From Phoebastria nigripes (lineage: Eukaryota; Chordata; Aves; Procellariiformes; Diomedeidae): a stretch of DNA of 64,000 nucleotides. The position numbers were made by a program, and so were the translations under genes. This document shows, piece after piece, positions 24,380 to 36,349 of this stretch (position 1 is the stretch's first letter; every line of letters begins with the position of its first letter). The notes beneath the pieces are model-generated. The model saw only the letters and a list, made by a program, of their open reading frames with translations, was not told the origin of the DNA and made no database searches. The stretch is taken from assembly GCA_035582835.1 (NCBI GenBank), contig JAYKAV010003064.1, positions 308,456-372,455 on the forward strand, given 5' to 3'.

Positions 24380-24714
24380 GTGAATTGAAAGTGGATTAGC
24401 AATGCCACATAAACGGATTCCTTAGATTCTTCTCTTCAGAATTAAAATGGTCCTAATTTGTTTCAGCATAATTATGAGAGAAAATGTCATACAGGCCTTT
24501 AATGAGATATAACTTACTGACCATAAAAGTTAGTCTGGGTTAATTTTTTTGTGTCTCCCAGCAGGGGTGTAATTGGAGTACAGTCCTGAAATTTTTTTAG
24601 TAGGAAACTTGTATTGTCTTTACTGGGGATTTTAGTAACTGATTCTGATAGTGTAGTAATCTGTTTTTATTATGATTATACTATTTTTAATCTTAGGATA
24701 TAAAAGCTCTGAAT
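24380..24714. promoter_or_regulatory. AT-rich possible conserved element
   Basis: An AT-rich, non-repetitive block contains GCATAATTATGAG near 24468 and CTTTAATGAG near 24497, with few open frames. It may be regulatory, but AT-rich bird DNA looks similar by chance, so the call is weak. Confidence 0.25.
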
Positions 24715-24765
24715 AAGCAATTAATTAATCCTCACCATGTCCCTCTGAGGTTGGTAACAATCACT
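24715..24765 (+). repeat. Ancient dispersed repeat tail
   Basis: ATTAATTAATCCTCACCATG followed by TCCCTCTGAGGTTGGTAA matches, from memory, the conserved tail seen in several very old vertebrate interspersed repeats (the 'TTAATCCTCACAAC..CCTGTGAGGTAGGTA' block). Another part of what may be the same kind of element, in the same orientation, lies near 39.1 kb. The exact family is not assigned. Confidence 0.5.
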
Positions 24766-25161
24766 TCGTTCGTTGCTGTGCTATGTCTGCTTTTAGCGTG
24801 GAATACAGCAAGGCAAAGCAGTGCTACAAGATGTGGGAGGGAAGATGAATATAAAATCTTATTGAATGCATGGGAGGAATTAAGCAAGAAAAAAACCGTT
24901 ACTACCCAGCTTAGAATTTGGTCAAGCCACTGTGATGCACTCGCGAGAAAATGTCAGGGGAGCTTTAGCGATCAGGGCGTCTGCTTTATGTCTAACCAAA
25001 TCCACAGCACATATAATAGTACCACACACAGTGCGCTGTGGTGGGGAATGACTTAATAGCAGGGTGTAAATATCAAGGATTAAAAATAATTTATCTGATT
25101 TCCTTTTATCTGGAAATAGGATTTATCTATTTAAATTACATTTCTTAAAAAAAAAAAAAAA
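24766..25161. other. AT-rich stretch ending in A15
   Basis: A plus-strand open run of about 101 codons (24751-25056) encodes a hydrophobic start and several cysteines, but it begins at TTG within the old repeat tail and has no in-frame ATG near its start. It is not called as a gene. An uninterrupted run of 15 A's ends the stretch at 25147-25161; it may be the tail of an old retroposed sequence or a simple repeat. Confidence 0.4.
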
Positions 25162-27660
25162 GTAAAGAAAAGAGAAACCCAAAACCTCTGAGATCATGAC
25201 TGCTTTCTGAAGGCTGACTCTCCATTTTCATAGCCAGCTCCATCAGTGTTGCAGTGCAAAATGGTACTCCTCACAGTCCCTTCTCTGTATGGGCAGCTTC
25301 TTTCTTTTCCTCAGCGGACAGTTCATTTTCTACTCAATGCTCAGCCTCGTGTTTCTCTTACTTCTTTAAATGAGAGCAAGAACTGTGCTTTTGTTCTGCT
25401 CCTTTTCCAGTGCCTTTTTGCTGATCTTCTCTGCATGTATCTGAAAGGTCAGGAAAACAAATCAATACGGAAGAGGACCTCCTGCACCTTTTAACCTAAC
25501 CTGTAGGAGGGAGGGAAGGGAAATCACCAATTACATGAAAGGGAATTTTAAATATGCTTGAAAAAAGCACAGTGGGAGTGAGGGTTTGGAGGGACAGGTG
25601 TCGACAAGACCAGTCTCTGCAATTCACAGGGTGCCTTTATGAACTCGCGGTCTTCTCCTTCATGACAGCATATATGGGCTGATCCATAGAGCTGAAAGGC
25701 ATCCCATGAAAGAGGCACTGTAACAGGGAATGGCCCTCTCATTTCAGCATCACTGACCATGAAGGTGTCTGCAAGGGAGACCTTGGTGCGCTGGCAGGTG
25801 GACTGAGACTCACCGCATGATTTGAGGGCTAGCAAATGCTGACCGCTGTCTTGTACTAGCTGGGTTTGCTTCAGTACTTTCTGGTTACCACTGTATTATT
25901 TCCACTCCTCCAGGTGACCGGCTCCTTCTTCTGCAGATTACCACTGTGCATGATGTAGAGCATCAGGAAGCAGGAGACAGTCTCCATATCTGCACAGCAN
26001 CTGGACTCCTGCTGCACCATCACCAGAGCAGTGAGGCCTATAATTGAGTCTTTGTCTAAACTCAAGCCTGAATACTGCTGCCAAGTTTACTAATCATGGC
26101 CTCTGCTCCCAACATCTAGCCTCAAGCATTCAGCTGAGAGTCCTCCTTTAGGACAGCACTCCTGGGAGCTTCCTCGGTGGTCGATGGAAAGGAGATAGCT
26201 CTCCCTTTCCTTTCCAATGATGATGGCTTCTAGATGGCTCATATAGGGTCTTCATGCAAGTGTCTTACGTTAGATGCTAAAAATTCAGGCCTTAATCTCT
26301 TAAATTGTTTTAGTCTTTAAACATCTGCCTTTGAATTTAGCCTTGATTGATCTGTCAGGTGCAAGACTCTTGAACACCCTGCTAATGCAGCTTCCTTTCC
26401 CCCCAGCCCTACCCCAGGTGCCTTTTTAAGAACTGCTTTTCACTTGCTACTTACATGGCAAATACCACAGTGTGGAAAAGCGGCTAATTGCTCTGCCCTC
26501 CTTCTAGCACCAAGATCAGCAAATAGAGAAATGCAGAAAGCAAAGTGAGCCACTGCTTTAAAACCCAGGAGTTTTAAACAGTGGCCATCCATCCTGGGTA
26601 AACAGCAACACTTTGCACAGGTATCAGCGGATGGCTTCTGCACCCCCTGCTAGCTGTCTGCTTAATTTCTGGTCTCTTCTTTGCATTACATTTTTCTTAC
26701 TGAATCAGCAGTAGAGATCAAACCCTCTCTTCTTACATATATCTATGCATATAGCCCTCTTGCAGGGGAAAACAACAGTGACTGTATTTCCCAGAAAGCT
26801 CATCATTCATGCTGCTGAGCGTAGGATGGTGGTGTTCCTCCTGCACGCTGGTAGAGTGTCAGTCACCAGAGCAAAGAGACAGAAGCAGAGGACAGAAACA
26901 ATAAAATAAATGTTTTCCCTTCCTGAGGTGGTCTGTTGTACTACTGAAACTGCTTCATTAAAAGCTTTTTAAGAATAAAGTTTGTACCTTGTTTGCAGTA
27001 AGAGCCTTTTGCAAAAAGCAGCTGTTAGAAAAACAATGTTCTTTTACGGATGCTAAACACAGACGCCTACATGATGGATGTTTTTCAGTCTTTACTTGTC
27101 TTCCTCCTTTGTGCCCTGCACCAAGCCATTACACTTTGGGCCCGTTATAGCACTTCAGCTGACTGTGCAATGCCGACGGCAGAGCCAGGCTGAAGACAGA
27201 CGACNCTGGTGTGTTGCACCCTCCATTTTGAACTGTCCTGGAAAGGTCTGTTTGGATAAGCTGCTGACATCTGCAGTAAGGTTGCTGTACCTCTTGGTAC
27301 ACTGTTTTCATACGAAGAATAAACTGTAGGACTCTGAAAAAAGCCCCAAATTAGGAAACCATTCAAGGTTTTGAGGTTGTTGGGTGAAATTTCTTACACT
27401 GAAATGCCCTGTGTTGTCAGAAAAGTGAGCCTAAGATTTACGTCCCCAGAAATGAAAACAGAAAATGGTCTGTTAGACTGGGCAGAGAGTAATTTACCTG
27501 CAGATGCCTTTACTCTAAGTCAGAACATGGACGCTTTGCTAGGGAGAAGCAATAGACTTTGAGACAAGATGGGACCATGTGTTTGGCTTCCTATGCAGCT
27601 CCAGGCAGCTCTGGTCTTCCTTCAGGTCTTTGGAAGGCTTCAGAATTCTGCTAATAAGGA
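25162..27660. other. Non-coding stretch, nothing recognised
   Basis: No gene, RNA gene or repeat family is recognised. Open frames are short, and several cross an N. Confidence 0.55.
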
Positions 27661-27717
27661 ATTATTAACATTACGTTAATACCCCTTATGTTGCTGGATC
27701 ATAGACACCTTAATGGG

Positions 27718-27733
27718 CCCTCCTTAAGGAGGG
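27718..27733. repeat. 16-bp perfect palindrome
   Basis: CCCTCCTTAAGGAGGG reads the same on both strands. A GG on the left and a CC after two extra G's on the right could extend the stem. It is flanked by AT-rich sequence. It is too short to call as a terminator or RNA gene in a vertebrate. Confidence 0.9.
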
Positions 27734-27739
27734 GGCCAG

Positions 27740-27815
27740 ATTTTAATCCTAGTGGTGTAAATCTGGTGTAGTGGATTTTAGTGGATTTCAATGGAATTCC
27801 TCTAGAAAAATCCAG
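27740..27815. repeat. Possible ancient dispersed repeat fragment
   Basis: GGTGTAAATCTGGTGTAGTG followed by GGATTTCAATGGAATTCC resembles, from memory, an old archosaur and turtle repeat containing 'GGTGTAAATCTGGAGTAACT' and 'TGACTTCAATGGAGTTAC'. The fragment is diverged, and the internal TAGTGGATTT duplication is local. Confidence 0.35.
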
Positions 27816-28910
27816 ATCAAATGGAAATGAAGCATTTTAAAAGCAATACATTTTTATGCTGGTTAGCTGCCCCTGTCCTTCAGCTTAAAAAATTGTTTGG
27901 GATTATCATGTTGGTTTGAAATGGCCGGTCAGAAAGATATCTAATCAATCATTATTCACATTGTTACGGGAATTTCCCTCTTGCAGTCCGATGTACCTCA
28001 GAAAATGACACTGAACAGCTCAGCATCTCTCTGAGGCGACAGTATGGTCACCCATTCGTAACTTGCTTGGGAGCATTTTGCAGACCTTTTGAGGTTTAGT
28101 TGCTCAAAATATCATGCAGTGATGTTTTACGTGAACTTCTGCTCATCTTTATCTCTCAATGGAGACAGCAGTGCCAAAGCAGTAATCCCCCCGGAACTCC
28201 TCACCTAATGTGTGCTCTAAGCGGTCAAGATGTGCTGCTTACCTTCTCCTCAACCAAAAAAAAAAGGAGTATGTGGCTTACTAAGACTTGAGCAATGAAA
28301 ATCAGAGCAATGGTCTGTAATGAAGTAGATTGATGACAGAAAAGCCAGGTAATTAACATGTAAAAGTTAATTGTTGCAGGCATTACATGTGGACTGAGCT
28401 GTTTTATGCAGAGACAAGCTTGGCTGTTTGCCGGGATATGGCAGGGTACACCAAGCGCTGTGGCCTTACGCTGCGGCTTCACACCACAGCTAGGCATTTA
28501 TTCTGCTGATCAGATAACTCTGCGGGCAGTTACCCCCATCGCCCTGTCCTGTTTAACTTGTACCATGTGCTGAAGTGCTTGTGCTGTGACACAGCCCTGA
28601 GCGTCCCACCACTAAGTTGTAATAGCAAGCATGACGAAAAATCATCTTCATCTTTCCTCTCCTGCTATTTTGGCTCAGACTCTGCTGAAAACCTGGCACC
28701 AGATTCCAGAAGCTGATCAAGCCCTTGTCTACTGTACTTCACTCACAATTTCCCTTTAGAAAAATACTATCAAGAACAACCTGCAAGGCAAGACGTTGTA
28801 AAATTATGCTGAAATCGCGTGTGAGGTGAGCCCACAGAATTGGTTTGTGATTCTGATACCTCTGGTGTTTTGATTTAAGGCTTTAGCTTAAGCCACCAAC
28901 AGAATATTCT
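27816..28910. other. Non-coding stretch, nothing recognised
   Basis: AT-rich at the left and mixed to the right. No gene or repeat family is recognised. Confidence 0.5.
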
Positions 28911-28974
28911 GTGTGTATGTGTGTGTGCATAACACAATTGTATTTTTACTGCCCACAAACACACACACACAATT
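28911..28974. repeat. Fold-back TG/CA microsatellite
   Basis: A (TG)n run at 28911-28928 is followed after about 25 bases by a (CA)n run at 28954-28974. The two runs are complementary in opposite orientation, so one strand could form a hairpin with a stem near 18 bp. Confidence 0.85.
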
Positions 28975-29784
28975 AGACAGAGCAAGCTGTCACTGCCCGT
29001 AGGTTTGCGTTCAGGAAACAGATGTGCCTGTATCTTGTAATGTCCTCAGATCTCTAGAAGAGATGAACCGCAAAGATCCAGAACAGAAATTACTTAAAAA
29101 GTGAATCTCCAGTAGTCCCCTAAAAAGGCATGAACAAATGGTAGACATTTACTCCAAAATCCTTCTACATGGTAGTTTTTAATCTGCAGTGTAAGAATTG
29201 CACTTGCTTATATAATAACAGAGAATCCTGAAATTTTTATGGGTGTCCAATAAAGCTAATAAGTGAACCTCGGCCATTTTCTTCTGTGAAGTCCTTGAAA
29301 TGGTGAGACCCATGGAGCACCACAGTGCCTTTGGGTTAGATGGCTCCTTCATGGAACAGAATTGACCAAGCTCTGGGTAGCTTATTGGAGGGTATGGTAA
29401 AGGCCTTTCATGGATGACTGGTCTTTTAAATTCCTAAAAACACCAAAGGCTTCTGAAACACACCTAGCCATCACTGAGACACTTGTTCATACATAGCCAT
29501 GTACTTGCTTCCATGGGAGAGGTAAACTAAGACCTCTTTTTGGAGCCCTCTTTCCCTGGCAGGCTATTGGGGTACAGATATGATAGGACCTAGATTTGAC
29601 TCATGCACAGTTTGGGGTTTAATTTTTTAAAACACAAATATTCCACTTAAACCTTCCAAAGACCATCTTCCAGTGTTACCTCATGCCAAATTTCCTCTTG
29701 TGCTGGCAGGGGTGAGAGCAGCCAAGATGCGCAAAGGGGACCTCTATACCCATACGACTGCCGTCATGCTGGGTGATCTAGTGC
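28975..29784. other. Non-coding stretch, nothing recognised
   Basis: Mixed sequence with short frames only; no repeat family or RNA gene is recognised. Confidence 0.5.
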
Positions 29785-29851
29785 TTTAGTGCCTTTTTTT
29801 TTTTCTTTTTTTTTTTTTTNTTTTTTTTAGTGCCTTTTTTTTTTTTTTTTT
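29785..29851. repeat. Poly-T block with internal duplication
   Basis: Two T-tracts (29794-29828, broken by one C and one N, and 29835-29851) are each preceded by TTTAGTGCC, at 29785-29793 and 29826-29834. The block is therefore a tandem duplication of a T-tract with its flank. It may be the reverse of a poly-A tail, but nothing retroposed was recognised to its right. The N shows the assembler failed to resolve the length. Confidence 0.85.
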
Positions 29852-30050
29852 ACATCAAGCAGCGCGTGGGGGGAAAGGGAAGGGTGCAGGCTGCAGCAAC
29901 CATAGCTCCATCAGCTCTGCTGCTAAATTTTCACTTGTGGCTAAGCTAGTGTCCTTGGAAAACACTAAAATCCCAAAAGGTAACGCAGGACATCGCTTAG
30001 CTTCTCTAATATGTAAGCAATGTTGGGTACCACCTGCATTCTCACTCTGC

Positions 30051-30122
30051 AGTAGTAGTAGTAGTAGTAGTAATACTAATAATAAACCTAATACTACTAC
30101 TACTACTANTAATAATAATAAT
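30051..30122. repeat. Fold-back AGT/ACT microsatellite
   Basis: Seven AGT units at 30051-30071 are followed by a 19-base spacer and then an ACT run at 30091-30108, the reverse complement of the first. An N and a TAA run up to 30122 follow. The arms can pair over about 18 bp. Confidence 0.9.
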
Positions 30123-32369
30123 GCACTGCATACCCAATTGGTGTCCTTCATTCTGGGTTAGAACTACAACAAGCGACATCTCATTTTTGTGTTTTTCCTG
30201 TCCTGGGTTTCCAAGGGCTGTTTGTAAGTCTTCCTGAGGCAGTAGCTTGCATCCCTGAGAGGAGAAATTGCCTTTCCTTGTTCTGATGCAACCTCTCTGA
30301 CTAATCCAAGACCTCACCTAAAATAGCCCTTGGCGTGTCTTCTGGACGGTGGAGAGTTGGTAAAAGGTAGTGAGGAGCGGAGGAGCCTCTGCAGAAGACA
30401 AGTGCTTCAGTCCCAGTGCTGTGGGTCGCTTCGTGTGGTCGTAGGGGTTCATCCCTCTGGAACGGCCAGAGCCTGACAGTGGAGAGGCTGTGTCCGAATT
30501 ACACCANGGATGCCTCTGCTATCCTTACTCCCTATAATCGGTGTCACAGCATGGCCCTGTTGCTAATTTTTCCTACTTATTTTATTATATAGGCACCTTT
30601 CTGTCTGCAGGCAAGACAGGCAGTGAGCTTTCCAGCGATGACAGCAGGCGACTGTTTACTGCAGGGAGCAGAGCTGTCAGTTTGGGAACACATGGGAAGA
30701 CTGCAGGAAAAAGGCGGCCAGTCTCAATACCCGCCTCAGCTTCACTCAGGCTGAGCTGAGCCTACCAAAGTCTTAGTGGTCCGAGTGGGTCACAGGGGCC
30801 CTGAAGAAAGCAGCCATGAAGAAATTTGGGAGGGATTAAAAGAGTAAGTCTGTGCATGATCACCCAGCAGTGCTAAGGACTGGCTAACTCCAGAAATTGA
30901 GGCCAAATGCATGGGATTCGAGTGCTAGTGTGATTAAATTTGGGTTTACAAACTCCAGCCAGCATGGACAGGAGCAGCCATGGAAACAACCAGCAGGGTC
31001 CTGCTGCACAGGCTGTCTAAGGCAGGGAAGCCTAGCCCTCTTACTAGCAAGAGATGATGGAGCCAGAACGTGTCACCGCCAGAGGTGTTGACCCAGCACA
31101 GCCCGGTCCCCAGAGGCGAGTCCACTTCCATCAGGAGCCCAGGAGTGCTCACTCACTGGCCGTCTGTCAGAAGCTGTGAAGGATCAGGAGCTGGATACAC
31201 ATGGAGTGATTTGAAGTATCTGGGATGCTGCTCTGGGTTCTCGAGCAGAGGAAACACACCGCTGCTAAAGCCAGTGTTGGGTCCATAACCATTGGAAGAA
31301 AGCCCAGGAGTGTTGCTGGTGGATGATTTCTTTAGAGCTGGGAGAAAAGCTTGAGTTAGGCTTAGAGATTTTGTTTTCTAACCATAACCTTGATTTGCTC
31401 TGACTTCATATGAACAACAAAATTTGTGAAGTGTCCCTGCTTATAACCTACTTTCTTGGGGGAAGACGGTCTTACACTCAGACAAACGGTGCCATAAAAC
31501 CTTTAAGGGAAAAAAAAAGGTGGTTTGTAAATTAAACTTCTTTGGAGGCCTGGTTATTAATCACTTCACTTGATTTTGGTATCCTCCTCCTTGAAACCTG
31601 AACGCACACTTTGGAATAATGATGGTGATTCTGGCTTTTAAAACACCTGCTAGCAATTTTATTTGACAATGCAAATTTCCTGATCTCAGTCAAGTTCAGA
31701 CTTTGGCAGTTGCTTTTCATTCACNCTGGCTAATGCAGGAGCAGAATGGGATCCTGATAATTAAAATCCCTGGAAGGCATTCCTTGCCTTCCATGACTTA
31801 AGAGAAGGCTGCAAACACTGCATGAAATACCCCTTGTTATGCTGGCTCGGAAACAAACTTGACAGTGTGGGGTGTGAAACCATTAATTTTCAGCTGAGGC
31901 TCTGAGGACTAAATTTTACTCTGACAGTGGAAAAATGACGCAACTCTGGATTTACATGGGTGAGGTTGTGTTCTGTCTGAGACCTTTGTAGTTCAATAAA
32001 TTGGTGAAGATGTTGGAAGAATAAATTTTGAGGGGAATGGGATCACCTAACCTTAATCCTGAAACTTGGGCTGAGACTAAAAAAGTACAGCCATCAATTC
32101 CTAATACTGCAGAATAACCTAAGCAGATGAGATGTCCTCCTCATTTCTGTACTACATAGTAAAGAAACAAATAAAGGCAGCTCCCAAGAACACTGCTTTT
32201 CGCCTAAACTTTACCAATCCTTTCAAAAAAGAGGTATAATGAATTGATAAATACAAAGCAAAATTCTTTGGGAAAGAGGAAAGGACTGGGTTTGACAATT
32301 CAACAGTGATGACACTGTTTTCCAGCCCCTGGATGTACTCAGGCTGGTGTTTCTGGAACACTTGGGTTG
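30123..32369. other. Non-coding stretch, nothing certain
   Basis: No gene is recognised. GCAACTCTGGATTTACATGG near 31940 weakly resembles the same old repeat motif as at 27740, but the match is too short to call. An A9 run lies near 31509. Confidence 0.5.
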
Positions 32370-32760
32370 TGGCATTTCAGCTATCAAGTAGTATCATTGC
32401 ATGGACGTGGCATGACAGGCCTCTTATCACACACAAGCTATGTATGTTGTCTGCATAAACACGCTTATCACATGTCTCACAATAGATGCTGGCGCAGGGG
32501 TGCCAGTTTTTCTCTCCTTAACAGTAAAGCAATATTAATCCCACAAAAGACCTCGCACGAACCTTATGAGTCAGTCAAAACTGGTTTTGTGTGGAGTAGC
32601 TGCTACTTGTTTTATTTGACTTGTTTGGGTTTTGTTTTTAATTTTAATTCGTATTCCTGTTCCAACATGGCTTGCAGAAGTTGCCTAGAAACCATCTCGC
32701 GTCAGCTCACTCATCCAGGATACACAGCTCCCCGTATGCAGGCAGAGAGATAAGCTTAAC
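32370..32760. promoter_or_regulatory. Possible regulatory stretch with X-box
   Basis: GTTGCCTAGAAACC at 32680-32693 differs at one position from the canonical RFX-type X-box form GTTGCCTAGCAACC. It is preceded by AT-rich sequence including TTTTTAATTTTAATTCG. RFX sites control ciliary and neural genes, usually near promoters, but no promoter is recognised here. The open run of 128 codons that covers the site looks incidental. Confidence 0.35.
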
Positions 32761-35700
32761 TTCCTAATTTTTTAAAGAAATGCAATTAACCGCCCCCCTT
32801 CTCCCTCCCATGGATGCGATATCTGAGAACTCAGGGTAAAAAAAAAAAAATACATCACTGAGTCAGAAAAGTCTGGCAAGCATATTGTGTGGGGGTGTGT
32901 GGATGGAGAAGGCGCTCTCAAGGCGGTGGCAGAGTCAGAGCCGCATTTGTCCCCACTAGAAGGTCCAGCAGGCTTCTGGTGGAGCCTCCACTGCTTCTGG
33001 TGACACAAAGCAGCCTTAGACTTAGTTCGACTGGGCTTCACGGTTTTGCCTCCCTGCTTGTGAAAATACTTGTTATTCCTTTGCCGTGCAGCCTGTCCGA
33101 AATCTCCTCTCAGCTCTCCCTGTCTCCTGTAGTAGTTGTGACCGGCTGCTCCTCTGCAGCCAGTATAAGGAGTACGCGTTGGGCAGTCAGAAAATTAATG
33201 GGGTGTCTTGTGTTCTTCCAGGATAAAATCACCTTATGTGTGATAAATTCAGAGAAGCTGGGAGCACTAAACACAGATCTGATGGTGAAAGCATCCATGC
33301 AAGTAGAACTTGGAAAATAAAGGGTTTGTCTGGGCAGTGGCTGGATGAGAAGAATTTGGGTTTTGAATCAAAACCCGAAGGTTTTATTAGGCTCTCCGGG
33401 AAAATACAAAACCAGAAAAATAATTTTGGGTTGACCTGTAATACTTTATTTGGAAAATATTTATTTTGGGGTGCCTAGCTTTTTAGCTTGTAACTTGGGA
33501 TGCTTTTTAAATGAAAAATGCCATCTCAGAAAGAGNTGTTGAAAGGAATTAAATACTTCTTAAGTTGAAAATGAATGTTTCAACACTGAGAAAAAAATTG
33601 CTCCCTTTGTGGGACTTGAAACAATTAAATTTGGACTGAATTGCCCAATGCTTCTGCTCTTCCCAAAACTCCAATTTCTGGCAAGGTTTACTATGCTTTG
33701 GCCATTTTAATGTGATTGCAGGTAATAAGTAAAGGTTTTAAGGACAAATGTGAACACCTGCACAATAGGAGGACCTGGATTGCAACTTCCAAATGTAATT
33801 CACTACCAATTTTAACCTGTCCCTACTCACTCCTTCGTCTCTTTCTTAATGCCTCTCTCCTGCTGCTGTTGGCTTTTTGATGGGGTGCTTTAACCTGTTC
33901 CCCATTAAATGCACTTTCCATTGCATAAAGTGGCTTGCATAAAGGAGATTATTAAAAAAAAAACAGCAAAAGCTGCACTGCACTGCACTGCTGGTGGGAC
34001 GAAGGTGGGCAGGGGTGGAGGGCTGAGCTCCTCGGGGACAGAGTTCGTCGTGCCTGGGGGATGCAGGGGAGAGCCCCTCGCTCACCGCTCGGGCAGTGGA
34101 GGCAGGAGCCTCCAAGATGACATCTGGACAGCATGGTCCAAAGCTGTTCAAAGTAGCAACCTTCTGGTGTAAATGGCTATTGACCGACTGACTGACCTTC
34201 ATGTTTTAAGCCAGCTTCTCTGCTTGCCAAGCAGGAGTCCGAATCTATTAGCACTGGGATGATACGCAAAGCTTTCATTTAGAGATGCTGGCTGAGATGG
34301 AATGGCTGAGGATTTCTGAAAGCCGTGGGAGCTCGGGTGGTTTGGAGCGGAACAGGTGAGTGGGCATGGTATGGATTGTTTATACGAGCTCTGATCCTAT
34401 TTTCCTGAGCATTTTAGCAGGTGCTAGGGCCAGAACAAAAGAGGACTAAGACAAGTTTATCCATTAGGACTCAGTGTTTATCTGTGACTCTCAGAAACCT
34501 TGGGTAGATTTTGATCACTGCCAAGTAATAATGTCCACTCGGTTCTCCATGTGCACCCAAAATGTAAAGGGCTGGCTCCCACTGACTCCAAAGTTCATAG
34601 GTAGCCCTTCACAAGGACGGCAGAGAAGGTTTTTCTCGATGGATGCCCTAGGGAACGTGCTGTGTTGGACTCTCTGGGTGAGACTGAAGAAATGTAAGGG
34701 ATCCTTTGTTTATACCTTCCTCTCCCTTGAGAATGAAAAGAGCTGTATGAGAGGCTGAGGCCTCTGAATCTATATTTGCAGCTACTGATTGTTCATACCT
34801 TTCACAAGGTGACACATGAGCTCTGAGACGCATGGGATTTACTGGCATGGTAGGGGTCAGGCAGCAAGACATTGCTGTTTGGAAAAGGGATGCTAAATCT
34901 GCTTACAGATTTAAATACACACATTTGTCTTGGCAATGCAAGCCATCCTGTAAGTCTTGAACACTGACCTAAGGAAATATTTCTAATAAAGATAACTAAT
35001 TTCCTGGAAATTAGAGAACATCACAGGCTTTTATCTGAAATCATGCAGAATATTGCTGTTCTGATGATCTAATAGACTGAAGAAGACTTCAAATTGCAGG
35101 GGCAATGGTGCTGTTATCACTGAATAAATGTTCAGTTCCTCTAGTCCCAAGTAATTCAAAGACAAAGTCCTTTAAGGTGGAATGTTTATTTCAGCAATTC
35201 AAAGTTAAAAAGCATAGGGGGCACATCTGAAAGAAATCTTTGTATGTTACTGCAAGAAAGATGCAGGTTCAATGTACCAAACAATCCTAACTTTGCCCTG
35301 CACAGGAAATTTAAATCTGTGAGCAAAAAAATTGATCTGGAGCAGTAAAAGGTCAGGTGCCTTCTTGTAAGGTGGTGTGGCTCTAACTTAAGTATATGGT
35401 AACCTCTCTGCAAGTTACAGCCAGCAGAAGGAGGGTCTCGCTACTCCAGGGGTTGGGCAACATTTGAAAGGGATGTAATGTGTTTTTGAGCACCAACAGA
35501 GCAACACTTTAGGGATCTCTTAGCCCTCAAGTTAATGCAATGAGTTGCAAATCTTTATTTCGCCTGCATAGCCAGTTATTTCTGACTGTCTGGAATGCTT
35601 GCTTCAGACAGTGAATCTGGCAGCAAAGCAGAGCAATGTGAAGGAGGGTATGCTTGACTTAAAAGTGTTTTGAGTTACCTGAGTGCAAAACGGCTAAGGC

Positions 35701-36349
35701 CCATGGTGATACAGGACTCTAATTTTTGGTTGATTTGTGGGGGTGACTACAGCAGCTGGCACCCTGAAAGTTCATGTTGTATCAGTGGCAATCCCAAGCA
35801 CGCCTTGTCTATCTCGAGCTAGATAAAAGTAAGGCGTTCAGTTTAGTTGTCTTAAGTAAGTCTCTAGTTAGTGGAGATCTATAAGGTGAGTTGTCTCTGG
35901 AGAGACCTGTCCTAAGGTAAGTCAAGAAGGGATGAACTGCCTCTTGGATGTGTCATGTTGTCCCTCCGTTGCTCCTAGAGAAAACCTAGGCAGCTAATCT
36001 AGACTGGGTGCAGGTGGAGCTAGTATGCCACAAGGGACGGAGTGCCCTTTGGTTGCCACCGGTGCTCTGACCATAGGCGATGGCACATTATCATCCAGTG
36101 TTGCAGAGAGAGCTGGTAGTTTTTCAAACATTGGTGTGCAAACTACCAGGCAGCTGTGGAAATGACTGATCTGTTGAGCGGACCCTGGCAGTAGTCTATA
36201 TAATCATCTCACTTATATATATCATTACCAGCTTGGCTTAACAAGCTAATGTCTTCAAATACAGCCTGGGCACACAAAAGTTTCATTTTTAACTGTACAT
36301 GAACATTGAACAGAGGACTGGCAGAAGCGCTAACTATCATAGAGACCTA
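32761..36349. other. Non-coding stretch, nothing recognised
   Basis: No gene or clear transposon is recognised. A CTGCA-type short repeat lies near 33975, next to a run of ten A's at about 33954. A CpG-containing patch lies near 34030-34110. GCTCCCACTGACTCC near 34575 weakly resembles the old archosaur repeat seen elsewhere. Confidence 0.5.

Noticed and set aside
24751..25056. 101-codon open run with hydrophobic start and cysteines, like a small secreted protein
   Set aside because: It starts at TTG inside an old repeat tail, lacks an in-frame ATG near the start, and no convincing splice acceptor or homologous family was recognised.
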